64,000 nucleotides of DNA, taken from Pararge aegeria (Eukaryota > Arthropoda > Insecta > Lepidoptera > Nymphalidae). This document shows, one piece after another, positions 32,350 through 44,640 of this stretch (within the stretch, counting starts at the first letter, position 1; every line of letters starts with the position of its first letter). The notes under the pieces are model-generated. The model was given only the letters and a program-made list of their open reading frames with translations. It did no database searches and was not told where the DNA came from. Position numbers and translations under genes: made by a program. Location of the stretch: the NCBI RefSeq assembly GCF_905163445.1, contig NC_053199.1:11302001-11366000 (forward strand), written 5' to 3'.

Positions 32350-32530
32350 TTGACAGACAGGTCGTGGTCATCATCTGGGTATTGTGGTTCGCTTTGCAAT
32401 CCTTCGCTACTTTTCTCTAACGGTTGTATTTCTCGCGCATACATGGAGAGGAGCCTCGATTGAGGTCTTCACTTGGTCCATCCATCTCATTAGTGATCTA
32501 CCGCGCCATTGCGGACCGTATAATTGCTCT
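32350..32530 (-). pseudogene. RTE-type ORF2 C-terminal relic
   Basis: Minus strand reads GRSLMRWMDQVKTSIEAPLH, then CARNTTVREKY. The 'RWtDdvkr' box occurs at the very end of many insect RTE-like polyproteins. Very degenerate. Confidence 0.4.
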
Positions 32531-32644
32531 CTAATTGGCATGATAGTGGTCAAGCAGCCTATCTATATATATAAAAATGTTATGTTGGTATAGCTGATAG
32601 ATAGTAAGAGTTTATCTAATGATAATTATTATAACAATTATTCA

Positions 32645-32815
32645 TTGAAATTCATGCTCCGTTTTCGGAGCGAAACGTGCGTAGAGGGTAAATTGCCAAA
32701 GATCTGTTTGATGTAGAGTATAAAGATTGAAGAAATTATAAATAACACCATACAGATCCTCCTGCTTTCCGCAGACTATAGCAAATTAAGCTTAATTTTC
32801 ATAATATAATGTCGT
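32645..32815 (+). repeat. Dispersed repeat family D
   Basis: Starts with the stem 'gctccgttttcggagc' then 'gaaacgtgcgtagag', ends 'ccgcagactatagcaaatta' + 'agcttaattttcataa'. Parts recur at 33,383-33,569 and 37,270-37,445. Confidence 0.6.
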
Positions 32816-32929
32816 GACATGGTTATGCTTATTTTTTTCTTTTATGTTATTTTAACTTCTCCCTCGCCTTGTCCGTGTTTTGTAGCCCTGAGCACTCCGT
32901 CAAATGATGAAGTCACAAAAAACAGACTA

Positions 32930-33002
32930 ACCCCTTACGTTTCAAAAGTGCTTATAAACTAGGCCTACTTGAAATAAATTAATTTTGTTTTTCTTTTTAA
33001 AG
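32930..33002 (+). repeat. Family E 3' tail fragment
   Basis: 'cgtttcaaaagtgcttataa' + 'actaggcctacttgaaataa', then an AT-rich tail. Only the final segment of the non-LTR 3' UTR. Confidence 0.65.
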
Positions 33003-33382
33003 GATATGAAATGATTGATTAAATCCCACTAACATTGGACACAACCCGCGTAGGAATTGGAACTGCAAAACTAGAGAGGCTCCCGACGAGAAGTTTTAAT
33101 TCACAGGTAAAACGCAAATGCCAAAGCTTACCCACCAACACGGCGCAGAGACATTAAAAAAGCGACCAAAGCTGATGTTACATTAAACACGGGTCCGTGG
33201 TTATGGCACATTAGCGATAACAACTAATAGTCAATACTAAAGAGATGACTTATGTAAAGGTAATTCTCACAATAGTACAATTGTTAATGATCAGGATCGA
33301 CGGTGTAACTTGCTGGTGTAAATTGAGGAGCAATTTTATAAACCAATATTTCAAACACATTTTGTAGTGATCTTTTATTTAT

Positions 33383-33569
33383 GCTATTTTATGAAAATTA
33401 AGCTTAATTTGCTATACTACGCGTAAAGCAGGAGAATCTGTATGGTGTAATTTATAATTTCTTCAATCCTTATACTCCATACCTAACAGATCTTCGACAA
33501 TTGTTACAATTTGTTGGCAATTGTTTGTCGCGGAGTATAGCAAATCAAGCTTAATTTTCATAAAATATC
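33383..33569. mobile_element. Family D element with ~38-bp terminal inverted repeats
   Basis: Left end 'attttatgaaaattaagctt' + 'aatttgctatactacgcg', right end 'cgcggagtatagcaaatcaa' + 'gcttaattttcataaaat': reverse complements with few mismatches. The interior includes the reverse of the family D body (gaaattataaattacaccat, minus strand). Confidence 0.65.
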
Positions 33570-33574
33570 TTGGA

Positions 33575-34785
33575 AGTCCGAAAAATAACGCCTACTTCTA
33601 TCCAATATTTTGCCATCTAATTCACTTTCTAAAGCTGAACATTTCAATAGTTTAAAAAATGATGATAATAAAGGTCTTAATTAAGTTATAGCCACCGAAT
33701 ATATTTATTGGTTACTTAGGTTAGTTAAGAATAAAATTTTATTTCAACAATGAGGCACGAAGCAATTTAAGTTTTAAGTTACAACTTAAAATCTGGATCG
33801 CTTTTATAAATTTGAGCACGCCTTTAGTCCTGCACTTGTAACGAGTTTGCTCATTAGCTGTCGGGAATAAGTCGCAAACTTTCGCCTGGTTAATTACTTA
33901 CCGAATTAAGTCTTTAACAAATCTCGTCATGTTCCTTTCTCGTTTTTGTAGATATTTTGGGAAAACTGGTTAACCTTGTTCTTCTCCGTAGACTAAAAGG
34001 TAAAAAGGAAGGTACTCAAGTTATGCATGTAATTTTTGTATATAACGACTAGTTGTACCCTGGCATTATCGCTGTGGCACATTTTTATGGAATGATTGAG
34101 AAATGAGAAACAAAACTAAGAATACATTACATATAAGTTTAATTTTGCAATATTTGTGGATAAACATTTTTTTTGTTTTAGACTCGCGAATATGTGACTG
34201 ATGCAAAAAATAGACAAAAACAATCCCTGATGCGAATATTATATCATGCTAAAATTTCAGCTCGATCGGTGCAGAACTTTTTGAATTTTTGAAGCAATCA
34301 GCCCAACCTGGGAATCGAACCCAGAAATAGAACACAGAACACAGAAGTCATCGGCTGTCAAAACAATGGCAGTTCTCTAAATAAAAGTGTTAGTACTCTA
34401 AATATTTCTAGAAGTTAAATTATTGGTAAAGCAAAAACGATTCAGGCAAACAAAGGTAAAAACTACTCTGAAACCGTATTCCAAGGCACTGGAAACATTT
34501 TAAGCTGCAAGTAAGGAAATATTTAATACCGCTGCAGACGGAACTACAATTCACTGGAAAATCGCCAGGACAGTTAGGACAGATGGATTTTCGTGTTACC
34601 GCCCTTACATAAGGCTGCTTCTTCCCATTTAAGTCAGGTATTCATATATTTACAGTTGTATATGTCGAAAGAGAGTTGCAAAATTTACTATTTGCAAAAA
34701 CCTTAGGGGCCTTACTAATAAAGTGGAATAACGTACGAAGCGCTGATGAGACCTCTAGGTTTTCTAGGCTATGTGTTAAAGTATA
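33575..34785. other. Unassigned DNA
   Basis: A tRNA-like box B ('gggaatcgaacccag', minus sense ctgggttcgattccc) near 34,310-34,325 suggests a decayed SINE. No gene. Confidence 0.3.
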
Positions 34786-34789
34786 TTAT

Positions 34790-34905
34790 TCTAATTAAAA
34801 TATCACTTGCTTTAGCGGTGAAGGAAAACATCGTGCGTACATGTCTGAGAGTTCTTCATAAAGTTGTGGGTCGTTAATGAGTTGATATGATGACTATGAT
34901 GAACG
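34790..34905 (+). repeat. SINE-B fragment (middle and 3' end)
   Basis: 'aaaatatcacttgctttagc' + 'ggtgaaggaaaacatcgtg' ... 'gagagttcttcataaa' ... 'gagttgatatgatgactatg'. Head absent, internal deletion. Confidence 0.75.
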
Positions 34906-34909
34906 TACG

Positions 34910-37265
34910 AAATAATTATTCAGTGTTTTGTCTCGCTGACATTTGAAATGCTCTCAGAAAGTGTGACAAAATACTGAATAAGATTTATTTTGTTATACCA
35001 AGTTTATTTGTAAGACCCTAAGAAAATTTTCCGCATAAAGTTACGTTAGGTTAGAGTTTAAACAATCAGTATCGTATGTTTGGGGTTTATTGGATAAATT
35101 AATGCTTTTATCTTGCTATGCGCTTTTGTTCTCGCTGTGATTGCCGACGTCTTATAGACATCGTTGTGATAGCGTGAAGAGGTTGTTGAGGTTAAGCTAG
35201 ATTCTTTATTACTGCCTTACTGGCCAGTAAGAGTCTTTCCTTGTCCCACACTTGAAGCTCGATTGCCTAGGTAGCTTCGACGGACTATTGTATTACTATC
35301 CTACTTGTTAATAAAAATGCACGCTTGGCCGTGTTATCGTGGGTTGTTACTAGCCTCACGATCATTCGCTTCTTTTACTTCATCGCAATCTGGTACACTA
35401 ATGCAATCGACCACCCACTGCAAATTTTATTGATCGTTCATCGCATGATTGACTTGTTTCTAGCTCTAGTCAAAAGACGCTTTATGGAGTCATTTACTCC
35501 CTGGGAGCACTGTCAGGAGACATGTACGAATAAATTCAGTTTGCGATTGTTCAGTAACTCCGAAAGTAATTGGTTTATGACGACTTCTTGAAGAATGGAA
35601 ATGTTAGTGAGAAAATGCCAGGACACTCCAAGCATACCTTTCCAGCATCACATTGCATTATATTAATTTTTGTGCCAATGGCTACAAGCACATATGTTTT
35701 AACATAGGTATTGACTTCCAACGACCCGAACCCCGTATTTGAGGATATTATAACTCTCAAACGTTTAAATAACCCATATTCGCATTTTACATACCTAAAA
35801 ACCAACATTGCTTCTTACAAGGTTTCTTAAAACCATGTGAAGTAGATTTTTCCTAGAAACTAGAAAATAGAAACCTTACAGTTAACTGGAACGTAATGCT
35901 TTTAAGTACCAACGTCGGTCAGTTGAGCTTTCGCAGTTAGGTCAAGACATTTATATCCTAACTGGAGCTATAATGTACATTTCTTGCTTAATGAGACGGC
36001 GTGGCATGGCCAACAAACTGTTCCAATTAAAGCTTAACAAGAAATGCAATAGTTTTTTGCAATTGAAAATGAAATTATTGTGTTTTTCTGTTCGTTTCTT
36101 TTGCGAGATTGTGATTAATGATCGATGTCGGCTAAAGTTTTATTTTGCATTCAGTTCCCCATCAAAAGGAAACCTTTCCCAAAAATCTGTTTTTCTTCGG
36201 AACAAAAAAAAAGATTGAATAAGTTTACATTGCATATTAATTATATTTAACTATAGAGTCAAGTGACACTAATGTAAAGAGTCAATAAACTCTGATTTTG
36301 CGTACATAAAATCTGGATTAATATATTCCTATTAACTAACTATCTTTGATCCATTTTCCACACATGGAAATCAATACTGACACGACGCGTTGCGTTGGAA
36401 TGTTCACATGACGACTGCAGCCTTTGTACAAAATTTGCTCACTCGCAATAGAGGAGTCATTTACAAGTATAGAAATATTTGCACTTTGGAAATGTAAATT
36501 GGATCTTTTTTGCATTGCATTAAAGCTCAAATCTGCCAACTATTCTTTAGTTCGGGCTGTTAACAGAACGTTTGTTAAACAAAAATCATAAGTACAAGAT
36601 TTGCGACTTACTTACTATAAGTTACGTTTTACTTTAACGATACAGAGTTTAATACTCGAAAACGACTCCTCGATCATGAGCGAACAGATCTTGTACTATC
36701 GAGATTGAAAATTTTCAACGCGCATCGTCATATGCAGTACCGCCTGAACTAAGCTTGATTTTTAATTCAATTAGTACTATTTCATAATGCCTTGTAATAC
36801 AGAAGCGTTTTAATTGGCACATTTTGGTTTCTATAACTAGGTACGGTTAGCGAACTACTTCATTGTACAATTAGCTATGAAATAGGTCTTGACCCGACTG
36901 CAGGAACTCGGAACTAACCACGTCGGGACTTTGAATCCAAGCTTTACGCTCTGGTTGCTTACCGAGTTTCTCGTTTCTTGAAATCAAATTAACATCAGTA
37001 TTTTGCTAAGAATGTTAAAGGTGTATTGAAATACTTGCAAAAAGGTTTTTGTTTCATGAAATCATTCAAGATCAATTTTTTAATTTAGCAATTTTAACTG
37101 TTCATTTAATGGAAAAGGAGGAAAAAATAATTATAATTTCAGTTCAGCTATATTTCACTTTGATTTTGAAAAAAGGTTATTTTTTGATACCATACAGTTT
37201 TTATTCGTCCTTTCATTTTTATAAACCCTTCACCATAGTATATTGGTTACCAATTTTTTGTAAAA
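34910..37265. other. Unassigned DNA with weak open frames
   Basis: A TTG-initiated 88-codon frame at 35,325 (plus) and a 77-codon frame at 35,575-35,808 (minus, bounded by AG and GTATGC-like splice signals) lack recognisable motifs. A possible exon of an unseen gene, but unsupported. Confidence 0.3.
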
Positions 37266-37269
37266 GTTA

Positions 37270-37445
37270 AACAGCTCCTGAGGATGTTCGGAGCGAAACG
37301 TATGTAGACGTGATATTGCCGAAAATTGGAATTGGTGATTATTATTGGCCGATTGGTGTGAAATATAAAGCTTGCAGAAATTATAAATTACGCACAGATT
37401 CTCCTGGTTTTTGCGGAGTAAAGAAATTGAGCTGAATGTTCATTG
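37270..37445 (+). repeat. Family D copy
   Basis: 'agctcctgaggatgttcgga' + 'gcgaaacgtatgtagacg' ... 'gaaattataaattacgcaca' + 'gattctcctggtttttgcgg'. Diverged. Confidence 0.55.
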
Positions 37446-37587
37446 TAATAATAAGCTATCGAATTCGTGAGTAATAATTGGATTTGAACTATACTTACTT
37501 TCTTGTAATTTAACACTATGTTCTAAAACTTAATCTTTTATGTTATGTATTGGGTTATACAATAATAGCTGAGATATACAATATTTA

Positions 37588-37860
37588 GTCTCGTGGTTGC
37601 AGCTTTGACTTTCTTTTACGGGGGGAATGAGTTCGATACTGCTAATCGGAGTTATTTGCATTGTAAGCAAATTGCTTTAATAGTGGAGTAAAACATCATC
37701 GTGAGTTGCTCAATACCTGAGAAATCTTTATACCTGAGAGTTCTCCACAATATTCTCGAAGGCGTGTTAATTCTAGTAATCCTAACTTTAGGCCTAAAGC
37801 CTTCTCATTCTACGAGGAGTTCAGTGCCCGAAACCGTCGGTAAATGATGATGATGGTCCC
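37588..37860 (+). repeat. SINE-B copy
   Basis: Diverged head ('tagtctcgtggttgcagctt', 'gaatgagttcgatactgct'), 'gagagttctccacaatattc', 'ggtaaatgatgatgatgg' end. Full length but old. Confidence 0.75.
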
Positions 37861-37861
37861 A

Positions 37862-40415
37862 CATAAACTTAGCCCCAGTCTCAACAAGTATTCTTGGCAG
37901 TGCCTCATTCCGAGGCCCGTCAACAAGCCCACGTTAAAACATTACGATTAAACAGCTACACACAATCCGAAAAAAGGGGTCCGGAATTCATTTCCCACGT
38001 AAGGAAGGGTAAGGTAAAATTGTTAACCAGACTCGAAATTTACCTAGTTGAAATGTTGAATTAAGTTGATTGCAAGAAACAAGAAACTTGGTAAGCAACT
38101 TGAGCTTCAAACTTGAATTAGAGCATTATGCCTTAATTTGACTTCAAGTTTTACATTGGTCAGCACTGAGCTCTTTGGATTAAATCAAGACTTCGATTTA
38201 CTTACTAATGTAACAAAAGTTTTCTTAATCAACTTAGTTATATATAAAATGTTACCCTTTTTTATTAACCGGGAACATTTTTTTATTCTACTACAAATAA
38301 GCCTTCGAGTTAAATCTGTGAAATCCTACAAACAAAAATAATAATAATATGAAAATTATATTATGTATATATATAATATATAATTGAGAATTTCAAATCG
38401 CCAGTACACAAATTATACAAAAATCTCCGATTAGAGCTTAAGTATTCAATCATTTTTTACGTATTTTGTACCTACGTTTGCTAGACTGACTCCTGTTTTT
38501 TTCTAAAGTAAATAGCTCTTCCCCAATATCATATTTTCAGGAAACGTAATTTAAACATTGAGATGAGGTAAAATCACTAAAAGGAAAATAATATTTTTCT
38601 CAGCTCAAACGCATTTTGATTAATAATCTTCGCGAGGGAAGACTGCCGTATTTTTCTCACCATAAGTTACAAATCATTCGTCTATATTAACATGGACTTG
38701 GTAAGGAAAAATAAAGATTTCGTCGCGCAGTATTATGATAAATAATTTAAAGGACCAAAGCTTTAATATTTGTTAGAAAACATAAAAACTGTTGAAGTAA
38801 TACAATTTTTTTGTTTATTTCGTCTTTAGTTAAAAGGTAAATCTCAGTTACTTAAGTAAAATCTAAAAAAGATAAATGATAACACGTGGAATTAAAATGA
38901 TCGTGCCAATATTTGACTACGACATTAAGCATAGGTAGATAGGTACTATCGGAGTTAATAACGTCTATAGGTGAGTTAGATGTCATGGCATTAGGAATTT
39001 AGTTCCAATTATCAATTTTTGTATTTATATATTTCTGCTATTTTCTTTGTGATTACCTACACATTGAGAAAAGTATATCAGTAATTAAACTACCTCAGTT
39101 CTTAGTAATATATACACGTAAAAAAGTATTTTTTATTTGAATACTAGAATTCTAACAAAAAACTAAAAAAAACTGTTATTTTTTTTGTTCGTTAGAGGTA
39201 ACTTCGTAATTTTTTCCGTCGAGAAATTTACACTGAAACATGTGAAACGTAACTCTTAAGTCGTATATGTATATACAAGCATAACACATATTTTTTCGCT
39301 GTGAAGAACTACATAGATAATTAATTGTTTAAGTTTTTTCAATCTCATTTTGCAGCACCACAACTGCACTGAACTTTTTAACCTTCAGCAACCCGAAATC
39401 GGTCAGATTCAAATTAATTATTAATACTAGTATATTTTTTTCGACCTCAAAAAACTTATCTAAATTAAGTGCAAGGTGTTACAAATTAAGACTTACGTAA
39501 GATACTCAAATATACTTACGTAAGATACTTAACTAATGAACGTTGTCCATAAACGTGAGAATTCCTTTAAACGACGCTCAAAGTGAGAATTTATCCGATC
39601 AGCTGAACTTCACCAATTCGAGAGAGCAGTTCAGATAAATTTTCCTGCATCAGTTAGCTAAAGCGCATATAAAACCGCATATAACTCGTATCTACTCGGA
39701 TTTCGGCTGCGCTTAAAGCTCAATTCAAATTCCGAATAGGGCTTAACGAGTGCTTTTTATTCTAGCTATCATAAAAAGGCGAACTTTTTCTTTAACCTTC
39801 TCTGATCTAGCTTAGTCAGAATATTTAAGTTAACCTGTGTTAAATTAACGGGCGAACGATGTCTATTTTAACTGTACCTAACCAATATATTTTTCAATTA
39901 GTAGTTTAAAGATGACGCGTTAATAGAAAGTATAGTTTTGGATTGAGTTGTATCTAGCGTCTTCTAGTGTATCGTTTTAACAAAATATTTTTTTTTTCAA
40001 TACTCATAACGGAGTCGGAGTCACCTGATTGGTAAGTCGGGTAAACCATCGCATATAAACGGAGCCACACTTCGCAGGGCATGCAAGGAGCACGAACTAC
40101 AAAGTGTTACCCTGTATGTATCAACCTGAGGCGTAGGTTTTAAAGTAAAGGCATTATTTATTAAAATTCAAAGCTTTCAGTGGTAAAAAGCGATGTAAAT
40201 TAAGGAAAAGCGTGTTTGCCTAGAAGATGAAATTGCTCACTCTGGTTATGGTTTACGAGATCGCATATAGATAACAACCAGTAAATATTATAATAACTCA
40301 AATGACCATCAAGAGTGAGAACGAAACATCTGTCAGGAGTATATTAAACAAAGATAAAAATATAGTGAAGGTTAATAATTAGGTGAGGATTCTTGGGAGA
40401 TTTAACAAAGAAAGG
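37862..40415. other. Mostly unassigned AT-rich DNA
   Basis: 38,550-38,760 resembles 61,925-62,085 (shared 'attaataatctt', 'gtatttttctc.ccat.agtt'). 39,487-39,530 has two copies of acttacgtaagatact. 40,030-40,160 shows faint family F similarity ('gcagggcatgcaagg'). No gene supported. Confidence 0.35.
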
Positions 40416-40419
40416 ATCC

Positions 40420-40715
40420 TCATCATCATATCAACCCATTACTAACAAGGATCTTCTCCCACAATAAGGGGTTAAGGCCGAAGTTCACGACACTGGCCTA
40501 GTACTGATTGGTGGATTTCACACACCTTTGAGCACATTATGGAGTCTCAGGTATGCAAGTTTCCTCTCGATGTTTTCCTTCACCATTGAAGCAAGTGATA
40601 TTTTAATTGTCTAAAACGTTCGTATCTTAGAATATTTAAGGTAGCCTGAGGAGGCGTGCTGGGATTCTAACCCCGAAAGTGAAGTCAAAGTCTTACCCAC
40701 TGGTCTATGACAGCT
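40420..40715 (-). repeat. SINE-B copy
   Basis: Minus strand head 'gctgtcatagaccagtgggt', 'gttagaatcccagcacgcc', then 'aagtgatattttaatt' region in complement, 3' end 'taatgggttgatatgatgat'. Full length. Confidence 0.8.
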
Positions 40716-40954
40716 GTAGATAAAGGATAATTGTGCATTAAAAGACCCTAACTACTAAAAAATGCCTTTTCTTCGCCTTAAAACTAAATCGTGATCTAGA
40801 TGATGTTAGCATGTACCACGGAATCAAATGCGTCAAACTATTACTGTATATCTTCTTTACATTGCGATACTCAATTTGGAATATAACCGGGCTTTATCAG
40901 ACAGAATCTAGTAACGTTATTTTTCAGTTGCTCCAGTTTTGGTCCTGTGTCTAG

Positions 40955-41135
40955 TTGCTCGTTTAAGGCTCGCTTTAAAATCAGTCTCTTCTACTCTCTC
41001 ACAGGGTTGTCTGGAGGAGATCGCTTAAAGCTATAAGACCGCCTTAGCGCATCTTATATATATATTTTTATTGTTTCGTTATTTCTTGTTTTCGCTTTTA
41101 ATTTGTGCAATAAAGACTTTATCTATCTATATATC
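40955..41135 (+). repeat. Family G retroposon 3' end
   Basis: 'ggttgtctggaggagatcgc' + 'ttaaagctataagaccgcct' ... 'tttgtgcaataaagacttta' + 'tctatctat'. The tail is a tandem CTAT run, as in SINE or LINE 3' ends. Confidence 0.7.
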
Positions 41136-41188
41136 TATCTGTCCACATCATCGGTGAACTTTCGCATGATATGGGACCTTGTACTTAC

Positions 41189-41428
41189 CCTTTTATAAAG
41201 CTCCAACACTTGTCCCATTTTCCTTATTTTATGGTAAACGTTTAGAACATTACAGGTGAAATAATAACTGTCAACTGTTAAATTAATGAAGTGACTAACT
41301 GCCTCTTCGAGAAACACCACCAAAGTGGAGTGGTTTTTGATGTTAGTCGTGTACACGGACACGTTCCTAATTAATTCTGTGGATATTAATAATAAAATAT
41401 TTAAGCATATCCACATAATGATCAACAT
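41189..41428 (-). CDS. Candidate first coding exon of an unidentified secreted or membrane protein
   Basis: Eighty open codons from an ATG preceded by an in-frame TAA (aaataaATG) to a consensus donor AGG|GTAAGT at 41,188. Residues 1-17 (MLIIMWICLNILLLIST) form a textbook hydrophobic signal sequence. The rest has three N-glycosylation sequons (NVS, NHS, NLT) and ends ...MGQVLELYKR in phase 0. The combination of start, signal peptide and strong donor in one frame is more than I expect by chance in AT-rich DNA. I do not recognise the family and could not find the following exon among the repeats at 40.4-41.1 kb. Alternatively a chance ORF. Confidence 0.35.
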
Positions 41429-41429
41429 T

Positions 41430-41876
41430 TATTTGAAGGTGCATCCCCCCGCAAATAATAATAAGAAAGGAAAACTGTGTTCAGAAATACGCGATACTTT
41501 ACGTAAGATATCTTACAGGATCAAAAAGAATGTGATTTATTGTAGGCAAAAAGTCAACTGAAGCACTTTCATTATTTACCTACTGGTATGAAAATATTCG
41601 CAGTATCTACTTACCTAACTACCTATTCCATACTTATTCAAGGATGTAAGTAAAAGCATGTCTGTCAGTGTTGTAACGGTCTGTTGGGCGTAGAGATATT
41701 TTGTGTCTTGAAAATACAGGCTTTTTTGAACGGGGATATATGATTGAAAATACATATATGCGGACCACACTTATACGTAGGGGTGAGTTGTAAATGTTGT
41801 AATATGTCTGGCGTCTAGACATTACTTTCAAGATCTTACCGCAGAAGTCTGCTTCGTATCAATATTTCTATTTAGC
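41430..41876. other. Unassigned DNA
   Basis: Upstream of the candidate exon. No clear TATA or cap site; nothing recognised. Confidence 0.3.
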
Positions 41877-41877
41877 T

Positions 41878-42083
41878 AATGAAAATTTGTGCCGTGTGTG
41901 CCGGCAGATCATTTTATAGTTGTCATCACCCCTTCTCTTCCCATGGGTGTCGTATGAGGTGACTAATTGAATACAACGGGGAACATAACGGGCAGAAGCG
42001 TCCTCTATGCTATTACTACAATCTTCTGCAATCAATAACCCGTTTGCCCAGCGTGGGAAACCCTCCGATTCGAAGAGGCCTTT
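41878..42083 (-). repeat. Family H repeat
   Basis: Reverse of the 1,203-1,425 type: 'gccggcagatca', 'cttcccatgggtgtcgtatg', 'caatcttctgcaatcaataa', 'tttgcccagcgtgggaaacc', 'gaagaggcc'. The SINE-A that follows starts directly at its end. Confidence 0.65.
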
Positions 42084-42084
42084 A

Positions 42085-42343
42085 AATAAATAAATAAATA
42101 TACTACGACAATACACACACCGCCATCTAGTCCCAAAGTAAGCGTAGCTTATGTTATGGGTACTGAGATAACTGATTTATTTTTGTTGAATAATATTAAT
42201 AAATACTTATAATATACATATAGACACCCAGACACTGAAAAACATTTATGTTCATCACAGAAACATTTTCCAGTTGTGGGAATCAAACCCACGGCCTTGG
42301 ACTCACAAGCAGGGTCGCTGCCCATTGCGCCAGTCGGCCGTCA
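42085..42343 (-). repeat. SINE-A copy 5
   Basis: Full length, minus strand: 'acggccgactggcgcaatgg' head, 'gggtttgattcccacaactg', tail (ATTT)n. Inserted at the edge of, or into, family H. Confidence 0.9.
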
Positions 42344-42727
42344 ACAAAGTCGGCTTTAGTCCACCTGTGGACTGTTACAGGCTATTGTTGATAATTAGTA
42401 CAAATATGACTTTGTACCAAAATAAAGTTGTAGAAGGAGACACGTACCCTGAAGTGGCCCGGTAATGGGTTGATATAATAAAGGTATAATTTAGAAGAAT
42501 ACAAGTTTAAAATGTTTCGTTATGATTGCGTAAACATGAAGTCTACAATACAAGTACTCTGACTTGCACAAAATAATTATACTAATTATTATCCAACTCG
42601 TAGGATTTCATTTATAGTTTCAGATATAGATTATTAAAGTAGTTTTACTTTTTCAGTGCACACTGTTTGGTAGTGTCTGTGATTCATTTATTTTCCATAT
42701 TTAGTATTATTAATAATCGTAGTACTT

Positions 42728-43150
42728 ATATCATCATCATTATCATATCAACCGATAGACGTTTACTGCTGGACGTAGTTCCATAGGTTTTGGAGGGAGT
42801 TCCAAATTCCACGGTTTTGTGCCGCTTGTGACCAACGGCTCCCCGTGACGCGCTTGATATCTGCTGTCCTCCTCGTTGGCGGTCGAACAATGCTGCGCTT
42901 ACCAGTGCCGGGCCGCCATTCCAACATCTTGGGACCCTAACGTCATCCGTTCTCCGAGCTATGTGCCCCGCCCATTGCCATTTCAGCTTTGCTATTCGTC
43001 AGTACTCTGGTTCTGCTACGGATCTCCTCATTTCTGATTTGATCACACAGAGATACTCCGAGCATAGCTCTCTCCATCGCTCGCTTAGTGACTCTGAGCT
43101 TTCTTATGAGGCCCATAGTCAGCGACCATGTTTCAGAAGCATAAGCCATC
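42728..43150 (-). pseudogene. RTE-type non-LTR ORF2 C-terminus and 3' end
   Basis: Minus strand MAYASETWSLTMGLIRKLRV, TKRAMERAMLGVSLCDQIRN, EEIRSRTRV, a frameshift, then KLKWQWAGH-type sequence and, further shifted, the terminal 'W..S.GEAYV.QWt' region. This 'Y.sETW.l.....kl...eramerkmLgvsl.drirn..i' block is characteristic of the last part of insect RTE-like polyproteins. It ends with a GAT-rich tail near 42,728. Frameshifted and truncated. Confidence 0.75.
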
Positions 43151-43154
43151 TGGC

Positions 43155-43695
43155 AAGTATTTATATATTTAGGTTGTACTATTTTAAGTTATTTAACTAA
43201 AGAAACAGAAAAAATAATTTTTCCTTGACACGTAACCAAGCTGTACTCTGAAAGACTATTTGCTCCGAGTACCGCACTCCATCACGCTACCTGCCAGTTT
43301 ATAATATAGTAGAAATAGAATTACAAATAACTTCGTGAATTTCCATAGTTAATTTAGGCGGCTCTGACACAAAACACACACAAAAGCTACGAGTATATTG
43401 CTATATGCGTCACGACAAAAGCACAAAAGATTACGACTATATAACCGAATACAGCAAGAAACAATAAATATACAGATATTGCGACCAAAAATTATGGCGT
43501 ATCATTTGTGACCCAAAACCAGTGTTCACTGTTATTAATGTATTTATGATATATTAAAGTATATATTAGTTTTTTTTTTTTAATATTTAATATATTATGT
43601 ATTATTTTATTTGTTTAATTTAGTTCAAGTAATATCAAAAATCAAAAAACAAAAAATACATACTAATAACTTAATATGCACAACCTGCAGTCTGT
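43155..43695. other. Unassigned DNA
   Basis: Poly-T/AT-rich around 43,570-43,600. No gene. Confidence 0.3.
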
Positions 43696-43699
43696 TATC

Positions 43700-43850
43700 C
43701 TTTTGTTTTCCTTATCCTAAGGTCACCTGGAAGAAATCGCTACGAAGCGATAAGGCCGCCTTTTGTATACTGCTTCTGTCTGTGTTTTTTTTTTATTCTT
43801 CTCCTGCATTTTTTTTGTGTACAAATAAAGAGTATAAATAAATAATAAAT
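43700..43850 (+). repeat. Family G retroposon 3' end
   Basis: 'ggtcacctggaagaaatcgc' + 'tacgaagcgataaggccgcc' + 'ttttgtatactgcttctgtc' ... 'tgtgtacaaataaagagtat'. The best-preserved family G copy in the window. Confidence 0.75.
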
Positions 43851-43851
43851 A

Positions 43852-44440
43852 AAACAGACACGAAAGATTATCTCTGTTAATTAACTGTGCGATGGTGATA
43901 ACAAAAATATTACCCGGCTAAGTTTGTTGTGGGCTCTAAAAGACCAGGGCGCGTTTAGAAACATTTAGGTTTTAGGTTTAAGTTAGCGAACAAAGTTGTC
44001 ACCATCCCCTTACAATTCTGTAAATTGAAGACCATGGTTATTGGAACGGTTTTAAACCATTTATATACCCACTTTCTTGTTCTCATCTTTAAGTAGCTTT
44101 AGGTTTCTCTAAAAGAATATATTACACTGTTGACGGGAGCTTTGGAATTTTTATTTTTATTCCTTTATATTTGATTTACACCTATACTTTTGAATCGGCA
44201 AAAGCCAATTCCCCGAGGGAAGTGCCTGTCATGCGTATATAATGTCATATTTGCATAATATGCAACAAACTGATGTTATTGTAATTTATACGATAATTTA
44301 AATGTAATTAATTATGGACTTGAATTAAGTTTATTACGCTTTATTTGGGCAAGTGATTCAGCTAAAACATATTCCGTGGTTATATATTTAGTAGGTAATA
44401 TTTACGATATTGCAACTCAATATGTATTTCGGGTCGAATG
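43852..44440. other. Unassigned DNA
   Basis: An AATAAA on the minus strand near 44,340-44,345 would suit the candidate exon upstream of it. Confidence 0.3.
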
Positions 44441-44442
44441 AG

Positions 44443-44640
44443 TCAAACGGGCGTTTGGTTATGGAAATTTATAAGCTGAGCTGATACAGGAAATGTAGAG
44501 ATTTCTGCTTTATGAAACTCTTGATATAACTGTCCATTTACTAACCGTGACAAACAAAACAAAGCTTTTCTTTTAGCTTCTTCAAAACCAATAACCATGA
44601 TACCTACTTGACTACGATGAAGCGTTTGACAGTTTTGGCT
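44443..44640 (-). other. Weak candidate terminal exon (unrecognised)
   Basis: The minus strand has 'cgtttattcag' as a possible acceptor at about 44,640, followed by an open frame QNCQTLHRSQVGIMVIGFEE, then AKRKALFCLSRLVNGQLY, to a TGA at 44,443. An AATAAA lies about 100 bases downstream. Amino-acid composition is protein-like, but I cannot assign a family or neighbouring exons. Confidence 0.2.

Noticed and set aside
35575..35808. Minus-strand exon-like frame bounded by 'gtttttag' and GTATGC
   Set aside because: No homology, weak donor, and its phase does not connect to the candidate exon at 41,189-41,428; insufficient to call.
40741..40900. Possible second exon for the 41,189-41,428 gene (frame LTHLIPWYMLTSS...)
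   Set aside because: No clean acceptor in the needed phase; the surroundings look like degraded retroelement sequence next to a family G tail.
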